Counted from the stretch's first letter, positions 8,394 to 17,043 are shown. The stretch is 64,000 nt of DNA from Solirubrobacter deserti (GCF_027587175.1 NZ_JAPCID010000006.1:143280-207279), one strand, 5' to 3'. Translations and numbers: made by a program. The notes: a model not told the origin generated them from the letters alone.

Positions 8394-9268
8394 GCCGCGA
8401 GCAGAACGATCTGGCGCTGCTGGCGGTCGGCGTGCTCGGCGCGTCGACGGCGCCGCCGCTGATCGCTGCGTGCGCCGCGCCCGGGCTCGCGATCGCGTTC
8501 TGGCGCACTGGAGCGGCGGCGGCCGTGCTCGCGCCGGTGCTGCTCGCGCGTGAGAAGCGGCTGACGGTGCCGCGCGGGCGCGGGCTGTGGCTCGCGCTGG
8601 CGGCGGGGCTCGCGCTGGCCTTGCACTTCGGGACGTTCATTCCGTCGCTGAGTTACACGAGTGTCGCCTCTTCGGCCGCGCTGGTGTGCACGCAGCCGAT
8701 CTGGGCGGGTGTGATCGGCTGGCTTTTGGGCGAGCGGCTGCCGGGGCGCGCGTGGGCCGGCGTGGGCGTGTGCCTGCTCGGGGTGCTGGCGATCACCGGC
8801 GTGGACTTCACGGTCTCCGGGGACGCGCTGCTGGGCGACGGGCTGGCCGTCGCGGGCGGCGTCTTCGGCGGCTTCTACATCGTCATCGGCGGCTTCGCGC
8901 GGCGCCATCTGAGCACGCTCGACTACACGTTCGTGTGCTACGGGACGTGCGCCGTGTGGCTGGCCGCGGTGTGCCTGGCCGGTGGGGTCGCGCTCGGCGG
9001 GTACGCGGGCGAGGACTGGCTGCGGATCGCCGGGGTCACCGTCTTCGGCCAGCTGATCGGGCACTCGCTGTTCAACCTCGTGCTGCGCTCGATCAGCCCG
9101 ACGATGGTCGCGCTCGGCGGGCTGTTCACGGTGCCGCTGGCGGCGATCATCGCGGCGGTCGCGCTGGGGGAGACGCCGCCCGCGGCGGCGATCCCGGCGA
9201 TGGTGCTGCTCGTCGCCGGGACCGCCCTGGTGATCAGTGCGCGGGCGCGCGCAGCAGCCGCGTCGTAG
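8390..9268 (+). CDS. DMT/EamA-family transporter (probable CTG start)
   Basis: About 292 residues with ten hydrophobic segments arranged as two five-helix EamA repeats, typical of drug/metabolite exporters. The N-terminal helix begins at once (NDLALLAVGVLG), but no nearby in-frame ATG, GTG or TTG precedes it. The CTG at 8390 forms a 4-nt CTGA overlap with the zinc-ribbon stop, the same geometry as ATGA junctions elsewhere here. A GTG at 8432 would cut into helix 1. Substrate unknown. The end overlaps the convergent VKOR gene by 35 bp. Confidence 0.82.
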   Translation: MSREQNDLALLAVGVLGASTAPPLIAACAAPGLAIAFWRTGAAAAVLAPVLLAREKRLTVPRGRGLWLALAAGLALALHFGTFIPSLSYTSVASSAALVCTQPIWAGVIGWLLGERLPGRAWAGVGVCLLGVLAITGVDFTVSGDALLGDGLAVAGGVFGGFYIVIGGFARRHLSTLDYTFVCYGTCAVWLAAVCLAGGVALGGYAGEDWLRIAGVTVFGQLIGHSLFNLVLRSISPTMVALGGLFTVPLAAIIAAVALGETPPAAAIPAMVLLVAGTALVISARARAAAAS

Positions 9269-9638
9269 CCAGCGCGGCGAGCAGCGCCATGCAGATCGCC
9301 GAGCCGACGCACCAGATGCAGATCGCCTCGAGCTCCCAGATCTCGACGTAGGTCAGCCAGGCGCTGAACGCGAGCCCGCACAGCGCGAGCAGTGCCGTGA
9401 TCGAGCGCGTGGTCTCGGTGTCCTTGAGCAGGGAGCCGAGGATCGCGACGTAGCCGAGCAGGCCGAGCAGCGCCACCGGGACGCCGGCGAACTCGGCGTA
9501 GCTGGACTTCTGCACGGTCGCGCAGCCATGGGCGATCGCGCACACCGGCTCGCCGCCTGCGTAGTGGACGATGGTCAGGTAGGTCGCGATCGCGAGGCCG
9601 GCGACGGCCACGACGATCGCGGCGACCCGGGAGATCAC
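9234..9638 (-). CDS. VKOR-family disulfide reoxidant
   Basis: 134 residues, four membrane helices. It has the VKOR cysteines: a loop pair (C33 and C39, followed by TVQKSSYAEFAGVPV) and the active-site CIWC (C107, C110). Bacterial VKOR reoxidises DsbA-type enzymes and passes electrons to quinone. Its ATG overlaps the stop of the upstream DsbA gene by 4 nt, a two-gene periplasm-side disulfide-forming system. Confidence 0.9.
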   Translation of the reverse strand: MISRVAAIVVAVAGLAIATYLTIVHYAGGEPVCAIAHGCATVQKSSYAEFAGVPVALLGLLGYVAILGSLLKDTETTRSITALLALCGLAFSAWLTYVEIWELEAICIWCVGSAICMALLAALATTRLLRAPAH

Positions 9639-10378
9639 AGCGCCTTCTCCAGCTCTGCGCTCACGTCACCGGCGCCGACGAGCAGGACCTTCTCCTGGCC
9701 GTCCTGGGTGATCGTGAACGTCGGCGTGGAGTCGGCGCCGATGGCCTGCGCGGCCTGGTTGGCCTTGGTCAGCGCCTGCTCGGACGCGTCCGTGTCGGCG
9801 TAGTCCAGCGCGGCGTCGGCGTCCACGCCGGCGGTGGTCGCGACGTCCCTCAGGAACTCGTCGGTCGCGTAGCCGGAGTTCTCGGTCCCCTGGTTGGCGT
9901 AGAACGTCTCGACGAAGCTCCACAGCTTGTTCTGCTGCTGCGCGCCGGCTGCGACGCGGGCCGACTTCACCGAGTCCGGGCCGAGGAAATGCATCGTGCG
10001 CAGTTCCAGCTTGACCTTGCCGGTCTTGACGTAGTCGTTGATGAGGGCGGGCAGCGCCGTCTTGGACGCCTCGGCGCACACGGGGCACTGCAGGTCGACG
10101 TACTCGGTGACCGTCACGGGGGCGTTCGGGTCGCCGAGGACGCCGTTGCGCTCGGGCACGCCGTCCACGACGGTGCTGCGGACGAGGTCGCCCGACGGCG
10201 CCGCGTCGGAGTTCGAGTTAGTGGAGACGAGGGCGGCGACGACGATCACCGCGATCGCCGCGGCCAGCGCCGCGCCGAGGATCGAGAAGCGGCGGCGCCG
10301 CGTGGTTCTGGCCGCTTCGGCGGCTTCGAGCGCCAGCCGGTGGGCACGGGCCTGTTCGCGCAGTTCGCGCTTGGTCAT
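9635..10378 (-). CDS. Membrane-anchored DsbA-like thiol oxidase
   Basis: 247 residues. The cytoplasmic N-terminus is basic and helical (~1-30), one membrane anchor spans ~32-52, then an exported thioredoxin fold with active site CPVC (C98, C101) after the VTVTEYVDLQ strand, and the cis-Pro loop in GADSTPTF. It would introduce disulfides into exported proteins and be reoxidised by the VKOR encoded next. ATG start with AAGGAG upstream. The ATGA overlap with the VKOR gene supports co-translation. Confidence 0.88.
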   Translation of the reverse strand: MTKRELREQARAHRLALEAAEAARTTRRRRFSILGAALAAAIAVIVVAALVSTNSNSDAAPSGDLVRSTVVDGVPERNGVLGDPNAPVTVTEYVDLQCPVCAEASKTALPALINDYVKTGKVKLELRTMHFLGPDSVKSARVAAGAQQQNKLWSFVETFYANQGTENSGYATDEFLRDVATTAGVDADAALDYADTDASEQALTKANQAAQAIGADSTPTFTITQDGQEKVLLVGAGDVSAELEKAL

Positions 10379-10446
10379 GGTGATGCTCCTTCAAGTTCGC
10401 GTGGGAGGACTGCCGCGCGGCGTCCTCACGCGCGGCGGCGGCGTCT

Positions 10447-10471
10447 CCTGAAGGGGCCCGGCCCCTTCAGG
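10447..10471 (-). terminator. Hairpin terminator
   Basis: CCTGAAGGGG at 10447-10456 pairs perfectly with CCCCTTCAGG at 10462-10471 around CCCGG. It lies 4 nt past the stop of the minus-strand membrane-protein gene. No long T run follows. The related arms CTAAAGGGG/CCCCTTTAG recur near 57 kb. Confidence 0.55.
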
Positions 10472-10475
10472 TCGG

Positions 10476-10982
10476 CTACGCGAACGCGGGTGGAGCGCGG
10501 CCCCGCGTGAAGCGGGCGGGGCGGACGAGCGGCGGCGCGGCGAGGCGCGCGCCCTGAACGAGGAGCTCGTCGATCCGGACGACCAGCTGCGGGGCCCGGA
10601 GGCTGAAAGCGCGGCGGACGGTCCTGAGCGCGAGCGCGAGCAACGCCCCCGCGGCGGCCCCGAAGCCGAGGATCGGCAACCAGCCGCCGCCGACCAGGGC
10701 GCCCGTGTCGAGCGCGTCGGCGATCAACGCCTGGCCGCCCAGCGCGGCCCACAGGCCGGCGGTGGCGACGAACCACAGCGAGCTGCGGCCCCTGGCCAGC
10801 CGGCCGACCAGCGCCGCGATGCCCAGCATGTAGGTGAGCATCAGCAGGACGCCGACGGTGCCGAGGCTGCCGCTCGACGCGGCGTCCAGGCAGCTCTGCG
10901 CGCCGGGTGGGCAGATGAACGAGACGCGCGCCTGATCCAGGCCCACCGCCAGCAGCGGCACGAGCACGAGGGCTCGGAGCAT
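10476..10982 (-). CDS. Small membrane protein of unknown function
   Basis: About 168 residues from the ATG at 10982 (GTG at 11003 or 11036 would add 7 or 18 residues; none has a strong binding site). Three to four membrane helices, a loop with two cysteines (FICPPGAQSCLDAA) that could form a disulfide outside the membrane, and a basic cytoplasmic tail. I do not recognise a family. It precedes the DsbA/VKOR pair on the same strand, but a hairpin separates them. The cysteine loop makes it a conceivable client of that system (inference). Confidence 0.6.
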   Translation of the reverse strand: MLRALVLVPLLAVGLDQARVSFICPPGAQSCLDAASSGSLGTVGVLLMLTYMLGIAALVGRLARGRSSLWFVATAGLWAALGGQALIADALDTGALVGGGWLPILGFGAAAGALLALALRTVRRAFSLRAPQLVVRIDELLVQGARLAAPPLVRPARFTRGRAPPAFA

Positions 10983-11045
10983 GAGCGGCAGGCGGGAGAT
11001 CACAGGCGTAATGTCGGCACCGTTTCTGCACCGCACCTAAAAGCT

Positions 11046-11864
11046 CTGCTCGTCGACGGTGGCCAGAGCGGCTGCCGCGTCGCGCTGCGTGTGCGCGGCG
11101 AGGTCGTCGCGCGCGAGTTGCTGCCGGGCTTCGCCCGTGCGGGCCGCGACTGGGCGCCGCTGCACGAGCTCGTCGCGCGGCACCAGCCGGACGTGGTGGC
11201 GGCGGGCCTGACGGGCTACGACGGCGCCGATCTCGGCGTCCCGATGCTCGTGACCAACGACGCGGTCACCGCGCACCTCGGCGCGCTCGGCGGCGAGCCG
11301 GGCGCCGTGATCGTCGCGGGCACCGGCGCGATCGCGCTGGCCGCCGGCGATGACGGGTGGGCCCGCGCGGACGGCTGGGGCGCGCTGCTCGGCGACGACG
11401 GCGGCGGCTTCTGGATCGCCCGCCGGTCGCTCGCGCTCGCGCTGCGCGCACACGACGGCCGCGGCGGGAGCGAGACGCTGCGCGCGGCCGCCGAGGCGCG
11501 GTTCGGGTCGCTCACAGAGATCGCGCGGGCCGTGTACGACGCGCCCGACCCGGTGACGACGGTCGCCGCGTTCACGCGCGACGTGATCGACCTGGCCCGC
11601 GGGGGAGACGCCGACGCCACCGCGATCCTCGCCGCGGCCGGGGAAGAGCTCGCGCGGACGGTGAGCGCCGCGCTCGACCGCGCGCCCTCGTGCCCGCAGC
11701 GCGTGTCATGGTCCGGCGGTGTGTTCGCCGCCGGCGATCTCGTCCTGGACTCGTTGCGCGCGCGTCTCGACGCGGAACTCGTCCCGCCGCTCGGCGACGG
11801 GCTCGACGGCGCGGCGCGGTTGCTCGACCGCCCGAGGCGGTTTCGCGCTTTGATCCACGGATGA
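11046..11864 (+). CDS. BadF/BcrA-type ATPase, probable N-acetylglucosamine kinase
   Basis: About 272 residues. ASKHA fold: phosphate loop LVDGGQSG at the extreme N-terminus, GYDGADL, the GTGAIAL second phosphate motif, WGALLGDDGGGFWI, and the adenosine motif WSGGVF. The group includes GlcNAc and glucosamine kinases; adjacency to murQ and anmK favours an amino-sugar kinase in wall recycling (inference). The GTG at 11091 would lose the phosphate loop. Upstream in frame only CTG (11046) remains before CTA/AAA, so I propose CTG. The next gene's ATG overlaps its stop by 4 nt. Confidence 0.78.
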   Translation: MLVDGGQSGCRVALRVRGEVVARELLPGFARAGRDWAPLHELVARHQPDVVAAGLTGYDGADLGVPMLVTNDAVTAHLGALGGEPGAVIVAGTGAIALAAGDDGWARADGWGALLGDDGGGFWIARRSLALALRAHDGRGGSETLRAAAEARFGSLTEIARAVYDAPDPVTTVAAFTRDVIDLARGGDADATAILAAAGEELARTVSAALDRAPSCPQRVSWSGGVFAAGDLVLDSLRARLDAELVPPLGDGLDGAARLLDRPRRFRALIHG

Positions 11865-12739
11865 CGCGGCTCGGACATCTCTCGACGGAAGCGGCGCGGC
11901 CCGAGCGGGCCGAGATCGACCGGTTGCCGACCGGCGAGCTCGTGCGGCTGATGAACGAGGACGACCAGGCCGTCGCGCTCGCGGTCGCGGAGGCGCGCGC
12001 CCAGATCGCTGCGGCGATCGACGCGATCGTGCCGCGGCTGCAACGCGGCGGCCGGCTGGTCTATGTCGGCGCGGGCACGGCCGGGCGGCTCGGCGTGCTG
12101 GACGCGAGTGAGTGCGGGCCGACGTTCAACTCCGACCAGGTGGTCGGGTTCATCGCGGGCGGCGCGGGCGCCGTCAGCACCGCGACGGAGGCCGCCGAGG
12201 ACGACGCCCACGCGGGCGCCGGCCTCCCGCTCAGCGCCGGCGACGCCGTCGTCGGGATCTCCGCGTCCGGCCGCACGCCCTATGTCCTCGGCGCGCTCGA
12301 GCACGCCGATGCCATCGGCGCGACCACGATCGCGCTCGTGTGCAACCCGGACACGCCGCTCGCGCGGGCCGCGCAGCACGCGATCGAGGTCGTCGTCGGC
12401 CCCGAGTTCATCGCGGGCTCCACGCGCCTGAAGGCCGGCACGGCGCAGAAGCTCGTGCTCAACATGCTGTCCACGCTGGCGATGGTCCGGCTCGGGAAGA
12501 CCTACGGGAACCTGATGGTCGACGTGCGGGTCACCAACGAGAAGCTGCGCGACCGGGCGACGCGGATCGTCGAGCAGGTCACGGGCGCGCCGCGCGAGCA
12601 GGCCGTGCGCGCGCTCGCGCAGGCGGGCGACGACGCGAAGGTCGCGTCCGTGATGCTGCGCGTGGGCGTCTCGGCCGGCGAGGCGCGCGAGCGGTTGACC
12701 GCCGCCGACGGCCACCTGCGCAGGGCGCTGGGCGAATGA
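11861..12739 (+). CDS. murQ: N-acetylmuramic acid 6-phosphate etherase
   Basis: 292 residues, standard MurQ length. Cleaves the lactyl ether of MurNAc-6-phosphate to give GlcNAc-6-phosphate and lactate. SIS fold: LVYVGAGTAGRLGVLDASECGPTF, VVGISASGRTPYVLGAL and LKAGTAQKLVLNMLSTL are MurQ signatures. The C-terminal helices (QAVRALAQAGDDAKVASVML) are the UBA-like tail. ATGA overlaps on both sides put it in one operon with the sugar kinase and anmK. Confidence 0.96.
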   Translation: MTRLGHLSTEAARPERAEIDRLPTGELVRLMNEDDQAVALAVAEARAQIAAAIDAIVPRLQRGGRLVYVGAGTAGRLGVLDASECGPTFNSDQVVGFIAGGAGAVSTATEAAEDDAHAGAGLPLSAGDAVVGISASGRTPYVLGALEHADAIGATTIALVCNPDTPLARAAQHAIEVVVGPEFIAGSTRLKAGTAQKLVLNMLSTLAMVRLGKTYGNLMVDVRVTNEKLRDRATRIVEQVTGAPREQAVRALAQAGDDAKVASVMLRVGVSAGEARERLTAADGHLRRALGE

Positions 12740-13818
12740 GGGTCGTCGGGATCATGTCCGGCACGTCGCTGGACGCGATCGATGCCGCGGTCGCGGACAT
12801 CACGCTGGAGGGCGAAACCGTCGCTCTGCACCCGCTCGGCAGCGTCCGGGCGCTCTACGACGACGACCTGCGCGAGGGGATCGTGGCCGCGCTCCCGCCC
12901 GCGCGCACGACGATGGAGGCGGTGTGCCGGCTGGACACGCGCATCGGGCAGGCGTTCGCGGAGGTCGCCGTGGCCGCCATCGAGCTGGCCGGTCCGGTCG
13001 ACCTGATCGCGTCCCATGGCCAGACGCTGTTCCATTGGGTCGAGGACGGTGCCGCGAAGGGCACGCTGCAACTGGGCCAGCCCGCCTGGATCGCCGAGCG
13101 CACGCGCGTGCCGGTCATCAGCGACTTCCGCGCCCGCGACATCGCCGCCGGCGGCCAGGGCGCCCCGCTCGTCGCGCTGCTGGACACGCTGCTGCTCGCG
13201 GGCCGCCCCGGCCGGCCCGCCGCGCTCAACCTGGGCGGGATCGCGAACCTCACCGTCCCGCCGCTCGCGTTCGACACCGGCCCCGGCAACGCGCTGCTCG
13301 ACGCCGTCGCGCCCCCGTACGACGAGGGCGGCGCCCGCGCGGCCGCGGGCACGGTCATCCGCGAGCTGCTCGACCGCCTGCTTGCCGACCCCTACTACGC
13401 GCGCCCCGCGCCCAAGTCCACCGGCAAGGAGCACTTCAACCTCGCCTATCTCGGCGACCTGTCCGCCTACGCGACCGACGACGTCCTCGCCACGCTCACC
13501 GAGCTGACCGCGCGCACGGTCCTCGACGCGGCGCGCGAGCACGGGGCGACGGAGCTGATCGTGAGCGGCGGCGGCGTCCACAACGCCACGCTGCTGGCCC
13601 GCCTGGCCGCAGCGCTGCCGACGACCACGAGCGACACGCTCGGCCTCCCCGCGCAGGACAAGGAGGCGTACGCGTTCGCGCTGCTCGGCTTCCTCACCAT
13701 CCACGGCCTCCCGGGCACGCTCGCGCGCACCACCGGCGCCCGCCGCCCCGCCATCCTCGGCTCGATCACGCCCGGGCTCGAGACCGGCCCGGCCCCGAAG
13801 CGGCTCGCGATCATGTGA
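12736..13818 (+). CDS. anmK: Anhydro-N-acetylmuramic acid kinase
   Basis: 360 residues. Opens and phosphorylates 1,6-anhydroMurNAc, giving MurNAc-6-phosphate, the MurQ substrate. Signatures: GIMSGTSLDAIDAA at the N-terminus, ASHGQTLFHW, DFRARDIAAGGQGAPLV, LNLGGIANLT, FDTGPGNALLDA, and VSGGGVHNATL near the end. ATG overlaps the murQ stop (ATGA), and its own stop overlaps the next gene's GTG. Confidence 0.96.
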   Translation: MRVVGIMSGTSLDAIDAAVADITLEGETVALHPLGSVRALYDDDLREGIVAALPPARTTMEAVCRLDTRIGQAFAEVAVAAIELAGPVDLIASHGQTLFHWVEDGAAKGTLQLGQPAWIAERTRVPVISDFRARDIAAGGQGAPLVALLDTLLLAGRPGRPAALNLGGIANLTVPPLAFDTGPGNALLDAVAPPYDEGGARAAAGTVIRELLDRLLADPYYARPAPKSTGKEHFNLAYLGDLSAYATDDVLATLTELTARTVLDAAREHGATELIVSGGGVHNATLLARLAAALPTTTSDTLGLPAQDKEAYAFALLGFLTIHGLPGTLARTTGARRPAILGSITPGLETGPAPKRLAIM

Positions 13819-14585
13819 TCGGGCTCGCGGTCGTCCTCGGGCTGGCGATCGGAATGATCGTCGGCGCGGTCGGTGGGGGAGGCGCGATCCTCGCCCTGCC
13901 GGTGCTCGTCTACGTGCTCGGCGAGCCGGTCGGCCCCGCGTCCACCGCGAGCCTGGTGGTCGTCAGCCTCGCCGCCGCGATCGGCGCCGGCTCGCTCGCC
14001 CGCCACGGCCGCGTGTGCTGGCGGCTCGCGTTCACGTTCGCCGCGCCCGCCGCGCTCGGCTCGATCCTCGGCACCGCCGCCAGCCACGAGATCGGAGGGG
14101 ACGCGCTGATCCTCGCCTTCGTGCCGGTGATGGCGCTCGCCGCCGTGCTCACGTGGAAGCGTGCGGGGGAGAGCGGCGACGAAGGCGAGTGCCCGGACCC
14201 GCCGCGCTCGCGCACGCTGCTCGCCGGCCTGCTGGTCGGCGTGCTCACGGGCTTCTTCGGCGTCGGCGGCGGCTTCGTGATCGTCCCCGTGTTGAGCGTG
14301 TGGCTCGGCACCCCGTTCCGGCGCGCGGTTGCGACCTCGCTCGTGATCATCGCGCTGACCGGCGTCGTCGCGCTGGCCAGCCACCTCGCGGCGGGCTCGC
14401 GTCCCGACCTCGCCGTGACGGGCACGCTGTCGGCCGCGACCGGCGCGGGCGCGCTGCTCGGCACGCTGTTCGCCGAGCGCGTCCCGCAGTCACTGTTGCG
14501 GCGCGGGTTCGCGGTGCTGGTGGGCGCGGTGGCGCTGGCGTTGCTGATCGACGTGCTCGCGCTCGGGGGTCCGCCCGGCCGTTGA
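13815..14585 (+). CDS. TauE/SafE-family membrane transporter
   Basis: 256 residues, about eight membrane helices in two repeats, with the family glycine motifs GAVGGGGAILALPVLVYVLG and GFFGVGGGFVIVPVL. The family exports sulfite, sulfoacetate or related organic anions; here the substrate is unknown. GTG start overlaps the anmK stop (GTGA), so it is the fourth gene of the wall-recycling operon. One speculative reading is export of an acid product such as lactate. Its last 96 bp overlap the 3' end of the opposite-strand membrane-protein gene. Confidence 0.85.
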   Translation: MIGLAVVLGLAIGMIVGAVGGGGAILALPVLVYVLGEPVGPASTASLVVVSLAAAIGAGSLARHGRVCWRLAFTFAAPAALGSILGTAASHEIGGDALILAFVPVMALAAVLTWKRAGESGDEGECPDPPRSRTLLAGLLVGVLTGFFGVGGGFVIVPVLSVWLGTPFRRAVATSLVIIALTGVVALASHLAAGSRPDLAVTGTLSAATGAGALLGTLFAERVPQSLLRRGFAVLVGAVALALLIDVLALGGPPGR

Positions 14586-16268
14586 GACGCGGTGCACGCC
14601 CCACACGAGCGCGACCAGGAACGCCAGCGCGATGGCCAGCACGACGCCGTAGCCCGTGCCCCACAGCCAGCCGGCGACGTCGGTCTTGCGCTCTCGCTGA
14701 AGCAGCTGCTGCTCGGGCCCGAAGTCACGTGTGATCTCCGGCCGCACCGGGATCTCGTGCACCGGGATCGCCGGATCGGCGGGCAGGTACACCGGCAGCG
14801 CGCTCAGCGTCCGGCCCGAGTGCAGGCGGATCATCGTCTTCCAGTCGCCGTCGAGTGGGATCGGCTGCGTCGTGCGGTACTCGCCCGGAGCGACCTGCTC
14901 CAGCCGGTCGACGACCAGCCCGCCGCCCTGCCAGGAGGTGCTCGTGAACCAGTTCGCGTCCTGCGGGTCGGCGCGCACGATCAGGTGATCGCCCTGCACC
15001 AGCACGGTCCCGCGCAGGCCTTGCGTCCCGTTCGACCACAGCCCGTAGGCGGTGAGGGCGAAGATCGCCGCGGCGCTCGCGAGGGCCGCCCCGCGCAGCG
15101 AAGACGTGCGGTCAAGCGCCAGGCGCGAGCCCACCCACGCGCCGACGCAGGACGCGGCCACGGCCATGATCAGGCCCGCGATCAGCCCTTCGGGAAACAG
15201 CGCGGCGGGCCACGGCAGCGGCATGAAGACGTGCGTCCAGGCCCATTCGGCGGCGAGCCCGACCGTGCCCAGCAGCGCGCCGGCGGCGAGTGCGAGCGGC
15301 AGCGGCTGCTTCACCCGCAGCGCGACCAGCTCGACGATCAGCGCCTCGACCAGGAACAGCGGGAAGTAGGGCGTCGGCTCGCCCAGCACCGGGCCGACGA
15401 GCAGGGCCATGATCCCGCGCATCGCCAGAAAGAACACGGCGGCGCCGAGCGCCGCGCCGCGGCCGAGCCAGATCCGCGCCGCGAGCAGCGACACGCCCGC
15501 GGCGAGCATGATCAGCATCGGCTGGAAGACCATCCGGAACTGCGGGACACCGAAGTCGAACTCGGCCTGGAAGGTGGAGAGGCCGAGCAGGAACGCGCCC
15601 GGCAGCGAGATGCGGCGCAGGAAGCCGACCCACGTCGGCGCCGAGCGGGTCGCGCCACCCGCCTCGACGAACAGCACCGCGAGCCCGATCAGCGTCATCG
15701 CGGCGCCGCCGATCAGCATCAGGTGCGTCGGCCCCCACAGCGTCACGTCCTGCCCGAACAGCCGGTGCCAGACGTCGTCGAGCGGGAAGCCGATCAGCGC
15801 GAACGTGCCCGCGGACGCGATCAGCACGCCGCCCAGGGGCGCGTACCAGCCCGGCGCGACCTTCACCGCCACGCGCGACGGCTTCTCCAGCGGCAGGCAC
15901 ATCGACAGAAAGCCCGACGCGAACACGCCGAACAGCCCCGCGAGGATGAAGTAGTGCGCGATGTTGGCCAGCGGACCCTCATCGCGGCCCTGCGCGATGT
16001 GCAGGGAGATGTCCCACAGCATCCCGAACAGCGCCGTGATCAGCGACACGACGATCATCGCGGACGGGATCGCCAGCCACGCGGGGAGGCCGGAGACGCG
16101 TTCGGAGTAGCGCGCCCAGCGTCCGAGCAGCGCGACCTTTCCGCTCCGATGGCCCATCCCCAGCCACAGCAGCACGACGGTGACGATCCCGGCGGCGCCC
16201 GTCGCGATCGCGACCTGGTCCAGCGCGGCGCCGCCCGCGGGCTTGGCCTGGGCGATGAGCTCGAACAT
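14490..16268 (-). CDS. Large polytopic membrane protein of unknown function
   Basis: 592 residues from the ATG at 16268 (another in-frame ATG at 16298 lies inside the merR promoter). Residues ~1-435 hold about eleven membrane helices. A hydrophilic domain at ~440-530 (LRGTVLVQGDHLIVRADPQD, then GEYRTTQPIPLDGDWK) looks like an exported beta-sandwich similar in flavour to FixH/YtkA domains. A final helix spans ~545-570. The last ~30 residues (RTPEREHV onward) are antisense to the TauE gene, an unusual 96-bp tail overlap; there is no earlier stop. Family not recognised. It is divergent from merR. Confidence 0.75.
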   Translation of the reverse strand: MFELIAQAKPAGGAALDQVAIATGAAGIVTVVLLWLGMGHRSGKVALLGRWARYSERVSGLPAWLAIPSAMIVVSLITALFGMLWDISLHIAQGRDEGPLANIAHYFILAGLFGVFASGFLSMCLPLEKPSRVAVKVAPGWYAPLGGVLIASAGTFALIGFPLDDVWHRLFGQDVTLWGPTHLMLIGGAAMTLIGLAVLFVEAGGATRSAPTWVGFLRRISLPGAFLLGLSTFQAEFDFGVPQFRMVFQPMLIMLAAGVSLLAARIWLGRGAALGAAVFFLAMRGIMALLVGPVLGEPTPYFPLFLVEALIVELVALRVKQPLPLALAAGALLGTVGLAAEWAWTHVFMPLPWPAALFPEGLIAGLIMAVAASCVGAWVGSRLALDRTSSLRGAALASAAAIFALTAYGLWSNGTQGLRGTVLVQGDHLIVRADPQDANWFTSTSWQGGGLVVDRLEQVAPGEYRTTQPIPLDGDWKTMIRLHSGRTLSALPVYLPADPAIPVHEIPVRPEITRDFGPEQQLLQRERKTDVAGWLWGTGYGVVLAIALAFLVALVWGVHRVSTAGRTPEREHVDQQRQRHRAHQHREPAPQQ

Positions 16269-16288
16269 GCCGGCGAATGTATCGTCGT

Positions 16289-16320
16289 TTGACGTCACGT
16301 TCTGTGACGTCCGATACCCT
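16289..16320 (+). promoter_or_regulatory. merR promoter with inverted-repeat operator in the spacer
   Basis: TTGACG (16289-16294) and GATACC (16313-16318) form -35 and -10 boxes 18 bp apart. A perfect inverted repeat GACGTCAC-N5-GTGACGTC (16291-16311) fills the spacer, exactly where MerR-type proteins bind. The TACCCT register of the -10 ends 7 nt before a GTG at 16328. Confidence 0.68.
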
Positions 16321-16327
16321 CGAACGT

Positions 16328-17032
16328 GTGATGACGATCGACGAGTTGGCCCGCGAGACCGGTCTGACGGTCCGCAACGTCCGTTCGCATCACGCGCGCG
16401 GGCTGCTTCCGCCGCCCGAGGTGCGCGGGCGCACGGGTTACTACGGGCCCGAGCACGTCGAGCGGCTGCGGCTCATCCAGGAGCTGCAGGCCGAGGGGAT
16501 GAAGCTGAGCGGGATCAAGCGCCTGCTCGGCGACCCGGGGGAGCGGCTGCTCGCGCTCAAACGCGCGTCGCTCGAGACGCCCGAGGAGTCCGAGGTGGTC
16601 ACGGCGGCCGACCTCGGGCAGCGACTTCGCCTCACCGAGAAGGACGACCCGCGCCAGCTGATCGAGAAGGCGACCAAGCTCGGTCTCCTGCATCCGCTCG
16701 GCGAAGGCCACTACGAGGTGCCGTCGCCGGCGCTGCTCGCCGCGGCCGAGCAGGTGGTCACGCGCGGCGTGAGCCTCGGTCACGCGTTGGACATGCTCGA
16801 GAGCGTCGTTCGTCACTCGCGCGCGGTGTCCAAGGAGTTCGTGAAGCTGTTCACCGACGACGTGATCAAGCCGTACGCCGAGGAGGAACGCTGGGACGAG
16901 CTGGCGGAGTCGATCCAGGCCTCGCGCCCGCTCGCCGCCCAGGCGCTGCTCGCGGTCTTCCGCCGGACCATGGACGAGGAGGTCGAGGCCGCGTTCTCAG
17001 ACCTCGCTCATCGGATGGCCTCGAAGCGCTGA
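16328..17032 (+). CDS. MerR family transcriptional regulator
   Basis: About 234 residues. Residues ~2-70 are the MerR winged helix (TIDELARETGLTVRNVRSH, GRTGYYGPEHVERL). The remainder is helical (leucine-rich, ~75-230) and longer than in metal sensors, suggesting a small-molecule effector domain. Start: GTG at 16328 fits the 7-nt leaderless spacing; the ATG at 16331 is the alternative. It likely autoregulates through the 16291-16311 inverted repeat. The gene precedes an MFS pump on the same strand, a common regulator-efflux pairing, though the pump has its own -10 box. Confidence 0.9.
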   Translation: MMTIDELARETGLTVRNVRSHHARGLLPPPEVRGRTGYYGPEHVERLRLIQELQAEGMKLSGIKRLLGDPGERLLALKRASLETPEESEVVTAADLGQRLRLTEKDDPRQLIEKATKLGLLHPLGEGHYEVPSPALLAAAEQVVTRGVSLGHALDMLESVVRHSRAVSKEFVKLFTDDVIKPYAEEERWDELAESIQASRPLAAQALLAVFRRTMDEEVEAAFSDLAHRMASKR

Positions 17033-17043
17033 CGCGGCGTAAG

